Assembly: GCA_049516595.1 (NCBI GenBank) | Contig: JBEKSY010000006.1 | Coordinates: forward strand, 1-64,000 | Source of the DNA: JBEKHT01 sp049516595 | GTDB lineage: Bacteria; Chloroflexota; Anaerolineae; Anaerolineales; RBG-16-64-43 | Length of the DNA: 64,000 nt | Reading direction: 5' to 3' | Shown here: positions 15,770-22,787 of the stretch, one piece after another | How the letters are laid out: every line of letters begins with the position of its first letter | How positions within the stretch are numbered: the first letter of the stretch is position 1 | Notes under the pieces: generated by a model | The model's database searches: none | Seen by the model: only the letters and a program-made list of their open reading frames with translations | Told to the model about the DNA's origin: nothing | Made by a program: the position numbers and the translations under genes

Positions 15770-16427
15770 GAATGCCCTCGGCGATCGTGCGCAGTCGCTC
15801 GGCAGGGAGCTCACTCATGCGCATGGCGAGGCGGATGTAGGACTCGTTAATCGGATGGGTCAGGAAATCGCGGATGTCCTGGGGGAGCTTATGGAATTCC
15901 TCGACCGCCTTGTGCTCCAGTTCGCGCTCTTTGGCAGGACCACTGGGATCGAGAAAGCTCTCTGGGTCCGTGCCGAGGGCCCGGGCCAGGGCCCCGAGTT
16001 CCGGAAGCGGAATGGCCCGCTGGCCAGATTCAAACGAACTGACCCTTCGGCTGGGGATACCGGCTTGGTCTGCCAGGCTGGACCGACTCATGCCCTTTGC
16101 GATCCGCAATTGCCGCAGGCGCACGGCAATCATCCGCTGGCGCAGCTCGATCATGCTCTTGAGGTTAGGACTGGCCTTCTTCTCCGGGCTGACCAGCTTG
16201 TCGGGGTGTAAGAGTCGCAGCACCGGAAGGTTCACTGCGAAGGCGAACGCTTCCAGCTCAGGGAGAGAGAAAGACTTGCGACCCGTCTCACACGAAGTCA
16301 AGGTGGCTGGCGGGATTCCCATGGTCCGGGCGCACTCTTGCGGTGAAAGCCCGGAGGCCTTTCGGGCATCCCTCATCAAGACGCCGAGCATTTTTGCTCG
16401 CAATACTAAAGATCCATCGGCAAGCAT
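15753..16427 (-). CDS. Xre-family regulator with two HTH domains
   Basis: A 224-residue cytoplasmic protein with two Xre-type helix-turn-helix domains in tandem: residues about 13-66 (MRDARKASGLSPQECARTMG) and about 101-158 (LRQLRIAKGMSRSSLADQAG), joined by a charged linker. The C-terminal ~60 residues are helical (HKLPQDIRDFLTHPINESY). The two domains are alike in layout, suggesting an internal duplication and perhaps binding of a two-part operator by one chain. GGAG precedes the ATG. The GNAT gene overlaps its 3' end, so the two are co-expressed. Confidence 0.88.
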   Translation of the reverse strand: MLADGSLVLRAKMLGVLMRDARKASGLSPQECARTMGIPPATLTSCETGRKSFSLPELEAFAFAVNLPVLRLLHPDKLVSPEKKASPNLKSMIELRQRMIAVRLRQLRIAKGMSRSSLADQAGIPSRRVSSFESGQRAIPLPELGALARALGTDPESFLDPSGPAKERELEHKAVEEFHKLPQDIRDFLTHPINESYIRLAMRMSELPAERLRTIAEGILEITL

Positions 16428-16450
16428 GGCTCGCTCCGACCCGCATTGAG

Positions 16451-16459
16451 ATTATAGCA
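16451..16459 (-). promoter_or_regulatory. Extended -10 promoter of the Xre-GNAT pair
   Basis: On the minus strand TGCTATAAT forms a perfect extended -10 (TGnTATAAT). No -35 is evident. The predicted start of transcription is about 17 nt before the Xre ATG, leaving just enough room for the GGAG ribosome site. Confidence 0.55.
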
Positions 16460-16515
16460 GAGCAGTTGCCAGTTGGTTCCGATCTTCCCCGGGTCTTGGT
16501 TTCCCTGGCGGGCAC

Positions 16516-17844
16516 CTACGTTTTCCCAGCTGAAAGCGGGCGGGCCTCCGAACTGCTCGACCCCATGACCGTCGGCATGCGATACCCTGCCTCTTCAAGT
16601 CGGCTGGCAAAAACCGGTCGCATGCCAGTGGCGCGAAGCTGTCCGGTGACCTTGCCCTGCGGATTGCGTCCCTCCTCCAGGAACTTGAAGAGCTCGCTGA
16701 TCACCACCTGTTCCCCCTCCATTCCAGCCACCTCGCCAACCGAGGTGATCTTGCGACTCCCATCGCGCAACCGGGACAGTTGAACGACCACGTCCACCGC
16801 GGAGGTGATTTGCTCGCGCAGGACTTTGGGAGGCAGATCGAAACCGGCCAGCTGGGCAAAGGTCTCGAAATGGCCCAAGGCCTCACGTGGGGAGTTCGCC
16901 TGGATGGTCATCAGACAGCCATCGTGTCCCATGTTCATGGCGTGCAAGAGCACGAGAGCCTCATCCCCGCGGATTTCTCCGAACACGATGCGGTCCGGCC
17001 GCATCCGCAAAGCCCCCCGCAGAAGACTGGCCGCAGAAATCCCTCCCTTGCCCTGTGCTCCCGCCATCCGACCCTCCAGCCGAACCACATGGGGCAGCAA
17101 CAAATGGAGCTCGGCCGCCTCTTCCACCACGATCAGCCGTTCCGCCTCAGGAACACTCCCGGCTAGACCGTTGAGCAGTGTGGTCTTCCCGGCACCCGGT
17201 CCGCCTGAGACCAACAGATTAAGGCGGGCGCGCACGCAAGAACGCAGGAACTCAGCCATGTTGGGCGTGAGTGTGGCCAGGGCCACCAAGTTCTCGAGGG
17301 TCAGTCGCTCCCTCATGAACTTCCGGATGCTCAAATAGGGCCCGTTGACGGCGGCCGGTGCAATCGCAACGGTGGCCCGAGACCCATCGGGGAGCCGCGT
17401 CTCACATAGGGGCTCTTCGCTGGTAGCTGCCAGCCCCAGGGGAGACAGGATTCGATCGATCACGCCTTGCAGCTGTTCCTCCTTCTCGAAGCTCGCGGCC
17501 GCGGGGGTCACCGTTCCGTGCCGCTCGACAAAAATGCTCTTGGGGCCATTGACCATAATCTCCGTCACAGTCGGATCGTCCAGCAAGGCCTGGAGGGGCC
17601 CGAATCCGAAAAGGTCTCTCATTACTCGAGAGAAAATCTCGTCGCGCTTGGTGTCACTCAAGTTGAGACGTGTCCGGGAGTAGACCTGGGCCAGGATCTC
17701 GGAAGCGGCGATTTCCCGGGCATACCCTGGAGGCAGGGAAGCGTCCAGGCTACCCGCCACCTGGTCTCTTAACCAGGAGAGTAACCGCTGCACCTCATCT
17801 GGGCCGAGCGCCGACGTCGGCGAAACTGTTGGTTTTCCGCTCAT
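16516..17844 (-). CDS. CpaF/TadA-type secretion ATPase
   Basis: A 442-residue hexameric ATPase of the type II/IV secretion superfamily. It shows the N-terminal region typical of CpaF (DLFGFGPLQALLDDPTVTEIMVNG), Walker A GGPGAGKTTLLNGL, the Asp/Glu boxes and Walker B-like RIVFGEIRGDEAL, and the conserved NMGHDGCLMTIQANSP. Such ATPases drive Tad/Flp pili. No other tad/flp gene (prepilin, TadB/C, RcpA) is present in the window, so it is an orphan or serves a remote locus. The upstream small gene overlaps its ATG by ATGA. It sits in an operon with a histidine kinase bearing MshEN-like repeats, the module many related ATPases carry themselves. Confidence 0.92.
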   Translation of the reverse strand: MSGKPTVSPTSALGPDEVQRLLSWLRDQVAGSLDASLPPGYAREIAASEILAQVYSRTRLNLSDTKRDEIFSRVMRDLFGFGPLQALLDDPTVTEIMVNGPKSIFVERHGTVTPAAASFEKEEQLQGVIDRILSPLGLAATSEEPLCETRLPDGSRATVAIAPAAVNGPYLSIRKFMRERLTLENLVALATLTPNMAEFLRSCVRARLNLLVSGGPGAGKTTLLNGLAGSVPEAERLIVVEEAAELHLLLPHVVRLEGRMAGAQGKGGISAASLLRGALRMRPDRIVFGEIRGDEALVLLHAMNMGHDGCLMTIQANSPREALGHFETFAQLAGFDLPPKVLREQITSAVDVVVQLSRLRDGSRKITSVGEVAGMEGEQVVISELFKFLEEGRNPQGKVTGQLRATGMRPVFASRLEEAGYRMPTVMGSSSSEARPLSAGKT

Positions 17845-18137
17845 CCTCCGCCCTCCGCCTTAGAGCCTTCCGAAGGCGCCAGCCATACGATCTGGGCCTT
17901 GTTGACGGACAAGAAGGGAAAGGTGCCGACGGGTTTGCCCTGCTCATCGAACACTTGGGCCTCGGTGACCGCCAGGAAGGTCTGAGGGCCATCGAGCTCA
18001 TCCGTCACCCGCTGATCGGGATGGGCATGCACCTTACCTTGGATCATCTGGCGTGTCGTTTGAATTCGAGCCGGGATGGCGCGTTTCTGAATCACCTCGG
18101 TGAAGTGCTTCCCCTTTGGATCGGAAAAGCCTGGCAT
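17841..18137 (-). CDS. Small conserved-looking protein between kinase and CpaF
   Basis: A 98-residue soluble protein. The middle reads as a small beta-rich domain (IPARIQTTRQMIQGKVHAHP, then FLAVTEAQVFDEQGK and FLSVNKAQIVW). Ribosome site AAGGAGG sits before the ATG at 18137; a longer frame upstream overlaps the kinase and has no site. Its stop overlaps the CpaF start (ATGA). It resembles small DUF6812-type proteins in my recollection, but this is tentative. The context suggests a role with the kinase or the ATPase. Confidence 0.7.
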   Translation of the reverse strand: MPGFSDPKGKHFTEVIQKRAIPARIQTTRQMIQGKVHAHPDQRVTDELDGPQTFLAVTEAQVFDEQGKPVGTFPFLSVNKAQIVWLAPSEGSKAEGGG

Positions 18138-18244
18138 CCCTTCCTCCTTGAAGATCGTTCCTGTCCGAAGAGAGCAATCTGATGGCCTGCCCAAGACATG
18201 TAGCTCCCTATCCGCTCCTTCGTGGCCGTGGGCTGGAGGGATTG

Positions 18245-19414
18245 TCACCCCTGAGCCAAGTCAAGTTCGAAGGAGAAAGAGGAACCCTTCGCTTCGGCGC
18301 TCTCCACCCGGATCTGAGAGCCATGAGCCTCCACGATCTGCTGAGCCAGCGCCAAGCCGAGTCCGGTTCCGCTGTAACGCCGCGTAGTCGAACCGTCAAG
18401 CTGGTGGAACGGCGTGAAGAGCTCGGCAATGCGGGATTGCGGAATGCCGATTCCGGTATCCTCAACCGAAAGCCTCACCCCTTTAGGGCTGCGCCGGATG
18501 CCAAGCGTCACCTGCCCTCCCGGCGGGGTGAACTTGAGAGAGTTATCCAGCAACTGAGCGATGACCCAGCCGATCCGCTGGCGGTCGGCCTGAACCGGAG
18601 GTAGTCCCGGTTCGGCTTCCAATCTCATGACTACCTTTCCTCGACCCGCTCTAAGCTTGGCGTGGCTCATGGCCTCTTGGGCCACCGAGATGATGTCACA
18701 TTGGGACAGGGCAAGTTGGACTTCTCCCCGCGTGGTGGCTGCGAATTGAATCAAGTCCTCAATCAGGCTCTCCAGCCGAGCCGTCGCACGTCGCAGGGAT
18801 TGGAGGGGCCCCTGCTGTTCGGGCGAAAGGGATCCGAGCGCCCCTTCTGACAGAAGTTCGACGTAGCCCACGACCTGGGTCATCGGAGTGCGCAGCTCGT
18901 GGGAGATGTTGCCCACGAAATTCGCCTTCAATCGGTCGAGCTCTGAGAGCCGTTCCAGGGCTTGGGCTAGCTCTGCGGTTCGCTCCATGACCCGTTGCTC
19001 GAGATTCCGATTCGCCGCTTGCAGGGCATGTTGCAGTCGAGAGATCTGCTGCGCAACCACCCGGTCGAGATCCTTGGGGTTCAGGACGCCCTGTTCGACG
19101 AGCATCTCCCCCAGGCGCCGGGCCACCCCCCGGGATTGCGATGCGGACTGGGCTTGCAAGGCTTGTTCGAGCTGGAGCTCCGTGATCAATCTCTCGCGAA
19201 GCAAAGCGTCCCCCAGACGCGGGACCAGCTCCTCCAGGCTGCTGGGCTCGAGCGGCGCCGGCGCAAGGGTCTCGGAGAGTCGGCTGCGAAGCAGCAGCTC
19301 GGCGGCGAGTAAGAGGTCGAGCCCGCATTCGGGGCAATTGCGCTCGTTCGGCGGGATAGGGGCCCCACACTGGGGACACCGAATGGTGGTTAGAGGCGTA
19401 ACGGCAGGGTCCAT
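18245..19414 (-). CDS. Soluble histidine kinase with zinc ribbon and MshEN-like repeats
   Basis: A 389-residue cytoplasmic kinase with an unusual front end. Residues 13-30 form a zinc ribbon (CPQC...CPEC). Residues 66-89 and 100-123 are two copies of the RLGxxLLxxGLIxxxxLxxxLxxQ pattern known from MshEN domains of type II secretion/pilus ATPases, where it binds cyclic di-GMP; the second copy fits fully, the first has Arg in place of Gly. A coiled coil (about 125-160) leads to HisKA with H172 in NISHELRTPM and an ATPase domain (LLDNSLKFTP, VEDTGIGIP, YSGTGLGLAL). No membrane helix and no adjacent response regulator. The ATG at 19414 is preferred because upstream sequence is the divergent promoter region. 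Confidence 0.85.
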   Translation of the reverse strand: MDPAVTPLTTIRCPQCGAPIPPNERNCPECGLDLLLAAELLLRSRLSETLAPAPLEPSSLEELVPRLGDALLRERLITELQLEQALQAQSASQSRGVARRLGEMLVEQGVLNPKDLDRVVAQQISRLQHALQAANRNLEQRVMERTAELAQALERLSELDRLKANFVGNISHELRTPMTQVVGYVELLSEGALGSLSPEQQGPLQSLRRATARLESLIEDLIQFAATTRGEVQLALSQCDIISVAQEAMSHAKLRAGRGKVVMRLEAEPGLPPVQADRQRIGWVIAQLLDNSLKFTPPGGQVTLGIRRSPKGVRLSVEDTGIGIPQSRIAELFTPFHQLDGSTTRRYSGTGLGLALAQQIVEAHGSQIRVESAEAKGSSFSFELDLAQG

Positions 19415-19464
19415 CCAGGTCAATCCGGATAAGCTCACGCGATGATAGCCCGGAAGGAGGGTTC

Positions 19465-19486
19465 GTGCAAGGCAGTCGCCTTGCAC
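19465..19486. promoter_or_regulatory. 22-bp perfect inverted repeat, candidate operator
   Basis: GTGCAAGGC at 19465-19473 and its exact complement GCCTTGCAC at 19478-19486 are separated by 4 nt. The right arm contains the -35 box of the rightward promoter, so a bound regulator would block it. It sits in the gap between the divergent kinase-CpaF operon and the 529-residue gene. Confidence 0.6.
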
Positions 19487-19508
19487 CCTGCGACCGAAAC
19501 GGTATAAT
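19481..19508 (+). promoter_or_regulatory. Promoter of the 529-residue gene operon
   Basis: TTGCAC (19481-19486), 16-bp spacer and a perfect TATAAT (19503-19508). Transcription would start near 19515, about 58 nt before the GTG at 19573. Confidence 0.65.
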
Positions 19509-19572
19509 GAGACGTACTCGTCTTTCGCGCCCCAGACTGCATTGAGTCGAGATCCATCACCTTGAGGACTGC

Positions 19573-21162
19573 GTGACCGAGCGGCAGGCAAGCGCCCCGA
19601 GCGCCTGGGGCGAGAGTTTCACCATCACCCCCTCTGATATCGAGTTTATCAACAACCTCCTGCTCGAAGAAGGGGTTCCCCTTTCCTCGGAGGCGATGGC
19701 CCAGGCGCTGGTCCAAGAGCGTTTGCGCCAAGAGGCGCGTCGACGCGCCAATCTGACCGCCTCGCAGAAGATCTATCAGCCCAAGAACCGCTACCAGGCA
19801 AATGATGATCTGGTCTTTCCAGCGATGGGACTGGCCCGAGGAAAGGTCATCGGCGTTCGTCCGGGGCATAACCCGGACCTGGGCGGGTTCGAGGTGATCC
19901 GGGTCCGTATGGATGAGTCCGACCGCGAATTTGCGGCCAACCTCGCAATTCACAAACTCAACGACATTCCCCTTGAGACAATTAGCGGCACCGAAGATCT
20001 GAATGCCGAAGAGGTCATGGGTCGATGGGGCAGCGGGGTGACTGAGACGATCGAACAGGATCTGGAAAAGCAGGAGGAGTTCGTTCGCATTGCCGGCCGC
20101 TGGTTTCCGCGCTCGCTGGTGGTCCCGATCAGCCCTGGTCATTTGAACTTGGCGGAGGCCGTCCTGGATGTTGCTGGAGGGGGTCCGTTGCCAACCCAGG
20201 CCCTGCTCGAACACATCGACATGCCCAAAGGCATTAACCCGCGACTGGCCTCCTTCTCACTTGAATACGCACTTCAGGAAGATGAACGCTTTGACGAGGT
20301 CGGACCCTCGGGAGTGGTCATGTGGTTCCTGAAGCGACTTGAGCCGGACGGGGTGCGCAACCCGCCGGCCTTGCTCAACTACCGTCCGATCGCCTATGCG
20401 CCGTCCCAGTTGCCGGAGCGGTTTCAGGAACTGGAACGCGAGATTGAAGATGAATGGGGCTCTGCCTCTCCTCCAGAACAGGACGAGGAGCAGGTCACGC
20501 TGACCCTTACCTTCCCCCATTGGAAGGTGGGCACTCTCCCCCTGACCCCGCGACTGGCCCGACTTTTTCCCACGGCGTATCAGGCCCCGCGCATCCGCTT
20601 CGAATTCACGGACGCCCAAACCCAGCGGCTCTTTCCGGGGTGGGTTGTACGCCCGCATCGGTATGTTTTCGGGCTCGCGGATTGGATCGTGGAGAAGGGA
20701 CTCTTGCCAGGGGCCTACGTCCGGGTTCGCCAAGGGCAGCAATCGGGACAGGTTGTCTTGGAAGCGGCCACCCGTCGGCCGACGAGGGAATGGATCCGCA
20801 CGGCCTCCGTGGACGGGGACGGACGCCTCAAGTTCACGATGCAAAAACTCTCGGTCGGGTTTGAGTACGACGAGTTGATGGTACTGGCTATCGCGAATCT
20901 CGCGGACGTGGATCGAGCCATTGCGCGCTACGCGCATGAGAAGGACTGGCTTCCGCGGCTGGTCGTGGAAGTCTTCCGAGAGTTGGCCAAGCTCAATCCC
21001 CAGAGCACAGTGCATTCTCGCACGCTGTACAGCGCGGTCAATGTCGTGCGCCGCCTTCCTCCCGGGCCGCTCATGGCAGAGCTCGCGAGCCGGCCCTACT
21101 TCGATCATGTCGGTGACTTGTACTACCGATTTGAGGAATCCCGCTGGGTGGAGGCGAGGTGA
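19573..21162 (+). CDS. Conserved-looking protein of unknown function with winged-helix-like segment
   Basis: A 529-residue soluble protein I do not recognise. The N-terminal ~95 residues are charged and helical. About 190-260 (LPTQALLEHIDMPKGINP to VVMWFLKRLEP) resembles a HARE-HTH/RNA-polymerase-delta-type winged helix. About 300-400 is beta-rich (VTLTLTFPHWKVGTLPLTPR; FGLADWIVEKGLLPGAYVRV), and the end (SRTLYSAVNVVRRLPPGPLM) again looks winged-helix-like. The GTG start has GAGG upstream. The next gene overlaps by GTGA and a MoaD-like gene follows after 2 nt, making a three-gene operon. A DNA/nucleic-acid role is possible but unproven. Confidence 0.75.
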   Translation: MTERQASAPSAWGESFTITPSDIEFINNLLLEEGVPLSSEAMAQALVQERLRQEARRRANLTASQKIYQPKNRYQANDDLVFPAMGLARGKVIGVRPGHNPDLGGFEVIRVRMDESDREFAANLAIHKLNDIPLETISGTEDLNAEEVMGRWGSGVTETIEQDLEKQEEFVRIAGRWFPRSLVVPISPGHLNLAEAVLDVAGGGPLPTQALLEHIDMPKGINPRLASFSLEYALQEDERFDEVGPSGVVMWFLKRLEPDGVRNPPALLNYRPIAYAPSQLPERFQELEREIEDEWGSASPPEQDEEQVTLTLTFPHWKVGTLPLTPRLARLFPTAYQAPRIRFEFTDAQTQRLFPGWVVRPHRYVFGLADWIVEKGLLPGAYVRVRQGQQSGQVVLEAATRRPTREWIRTASVDGDGRLKFTMQKLSVGFEYDELMVLAIANLADVDRAIARYAHEKDWLPRLVVEVFRELAKLNPQSTVHSRTLYSAVNVVRRLPPGPLMAELASRPYFDHVGDLYYRFEESRWVEAR

Positions 21163-21596
21163 ACCCGCCGGTCCGCCCGTCGCGCCTCTTTCGACCCACC
21201 CTCGAAACCCGACTGCATATCGACTACGACTGGTGGAGTCGGAACGATCGGGAATGGCGAGTCTACCTGTCGAGCCATCTGTGCCAAGAACACCAAGCGG
21301 TTCTCGATGTCCAACCAGCCGAAGAGCAGATCGATTGGGTGCAGGCGGACACTGGGGAAGTGCGTCAGGTCGATAGCATCCAGCACGCGCTGATCACCCA
21401 CTGCTCGCAACAACCCGGCTACATCTCCCCGCAGACTTCGCTGGTCGATGCCGTTTTCCGCGTCTTCTTGGCCAACGACAATACCCCCATGACCATTCGC
21501 CACCTGGCCGAGAGGACCGGTCGCCCGGCCGAGACGATCCTTCGAACCCTGGGTGGAACGCGCGTCTACAAGGGATTGCGGCCCGTTTTAGACTGA
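21159..21596 (+). CDS. Unknown protein with C-terminal winged-helix-like region
   Basis: A 145-residue soluble protein whose GTG overlaps the previous stop (GTGA). The first ~95 residues include IDYDWWSRNDREWRVYLSSH and QIDWVQADTGEVRQVD; the last ~45 (NTPMTIRHLAERTGRPAETILRTLGG) look like a short HTH. No family recognised. The tight coupling says it works with the 529-residue protein. Confidence 0.7.
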   Translation: MNPPVRPSRLFRPTLETRLHIDYDWWSRNDREWRVYLSSHLCQEHQAVLDVQPAEEQIDWVQADTGEVRQVDSIQHALITHCSQQPGYISPQTSLVDAVFRVFLANDNTPMTIRHLAERTGRPAETILRTLGGTRVYKGLRPVLD

Positions 21597-21598
21597 TA

Positions 21599-21853
21599 AT
21601 GAATGTCGAGGTTCGCGTCTACGGGATCCTGAGGCGGATCCAGCCAGGGCATGACCACAAGGAGCCCCTGCGACTTGAAATCCAGGAAGGGGGAAGCGTC
21701 GCGGACCTTGCGGGTCCGCTGGGTCTCCCGAGGGATTGGGTCGTCACGGCCGTGGTGAATGGAGAGATCTCCAGGCCGAATCGGGTACTTGTGGACGGAG
21801 ACCAGGTGCAGATTTTCCCACCGGTCGCTGGGGGGCAAATCGGTCCTCCTTGA
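21599..21853 (+). CDS. MoaD/ThiS-like ubiquitin-fold sulfur carrier, extended C-terminus
   Basis: An 84-residue protein of the MoaD/ThiS beta-grasp type: VEVRVYGILRRI, a hydrophobic core (SVADLAGPLGLPRDWVVTAVVNG), then LVDGDQVQIFPPVAGG. Sulfur carriers need a terminal Gly-Gly that is adenylated and thiolated. Here the Gly-Gly is followed by five more residues (QIGPP), confirmed in the DNA up to the TGA at 21851. The protein could need trimming or have lost carrier activity. A tungstopterin aldehyde oxidoreductase lies 0.9 kb downstream, past the tRNA and an SCP2 gene. It starts 2 nt after the previous stop, so it belongs to that operon. Confidence 0.75.
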   Translation: MNVEVRVYGILRRIQPGHDHKEPLRLEIQEGGSVADLAGPLGLPRDWVVTAVVNGEISRPNRVLVDGDQVQIFPPVAGGQIGPP

Positions 21854-21879
21854 GCCCGGGGAGGGCTCCAGGGAGTTCG

Positions 21880-21909
21880 TTGCCCCTCGAACCTTTTCCG
21901 GTTTAGAAT
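21880..21909 (+). promoter_or_regulatory. Promoter of tRNA-Arg
   Basis: TTGCCC (21880-21885), 18-bp spacer, TAGAAT (21904-21909). The predicted start lies within 2 nt of the mature tRNA 5' end. Confidence 0.5.
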
Positions 21910-21917
21910 AGCCCCAG

Positions 21918-21991
21918 GCCCCTGTAGCTCAAATGGATAGAGCGTCGGACTTCTAATCCGCAGGTTGTGGGTTCAAGTCCCGCCAGGGGCG
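21918..21991 (+). tRNA. tRNA-Arg (anticodon TCT)
   Basis: A complete 74-nt cloverleaf: acceptor GCCCCTG/CAGGGGC with discriminator G, D-arm GCTCAAATGGATAGAGC, anticodon loop CTTCTAA (anticodon TCT), T-stem GTGGG with loop TTCAAGT and CCCGC. CCA is not encoded. Confidence 0.95.
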
Positions 21992-22219
21992 CCTTTTGGT
22001 CCCCCGCTGTATCCGCCTCAGGCGCAGGTCGTTCGCGCTCGCTCGGACAGCAGGCGTGGAGAATACGACCGGTCGCGGCGGACCGTTCGGCTCATGCCTC
22101 CCAATCGTTCGGTGCTAGAATTCTAGAGGGCCTCCCCTTGCCCCGCCGCGCGATTTCTTCTGTGGGGATCCGCGAAATCCAACTTCGCTCTTGACCTCGT
22201 GATGCACAAGGAGGGAACG

Positions 22220-22645
22220 ATGGGCATCCCGTTTCCAAGCGAGGCATGGCTCAAGGCTCTTATGGATCAACTCAACCAGAGCCAAACGTATCGCGACATC
22301 GCCAAGAACTGGGAAGGCGACATGTGTGTCGTGCTGGATCCCGAGGGCGACCTTAAGGAGCCCGTTGGTATGTACCTGGATCTGTGGCACGGAGAGTGCC
22401 GTGCGGGCAGGGTCCTGGCTGCCGGGGAGGTACCGGTGGCCGCTTTCGTCCTGCGCGCACCTTTCTCGCGTTTCGTGGCCATCCTTCAAGGCAAGCTGGA
22501 CCCCATCACGGCCATGATGACCGGTCGCCTTTCGGTCAAGGGCAATATGGCGGTGATGATGCGCAACATCCCGGCCGTGTTGGAGTTTGTCCGGCAATGC
22601 AGGGCCCTCGATTCCGACTTCGTCGGCTCTGGGGTTGGCGCCTGA
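22220..22645 (+). CDS. SCP2 sterol-carrier-like protein
   Basis: A 141-residue protein with an SCP2-type lipid-binding fold: a helical start (WLKALMDQLNQSQTYRDIAKNW), a beta-rich middle, and the typical end PFSRFVAILQGKLDPITAMMTGRLSVKGNM. Such proteins bind acyl chains or CoA esters. AAGGAGG (22207-22213) fixes the ATG at 22220. The aldehyde oxidoreductase starts 142 nt downstream on the same strand, suggesting a shared role in handling aldehydes or fatty acids (inference). Confidence 0.85.
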   Translation: MGIPFPSEAWLKALMDQLNQSQTYRDIAKNWEGDMCVVLDPEGDLKEPVGMYLDLWHGECRAGRVLAAGEVPVAAFVLRAPFSRFVAILQGKLDPITAMMTGRLSVKGNMAVMMRNIPAVLEFVRQCRALDSDFVGSGVGA

Positions 22646-22787
22646 CCCGCTGTGGAGCGACCGGGCCCGGGTCGAGGCCCGGCAGCAGCGAGGCTTCCTT
22701 CTCCAATTCATTCGATCGCCTTGGCCCTCGATGGCGCAGTCCTTTCGCCGACTCCTTGCGGCTGCTTGGGGAGAGGAGAGATCTGTC

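Noticed and set aside
14891..16427. Toxin-antitoxin pair
   Set aside because: Both proteins are much larger than typical GNAT toxins and antitoxins and the acetyltransferase resembles RimI-like enzymes; kept only as an observation on the overlapping pair.
19454..19545. Small leader peptide with AAGGAGG and GTG just before the 529-residue gene
   Set aside because: The predicted transcript begins downstream of the GTG, so it would not be included; the frame is basic and short.
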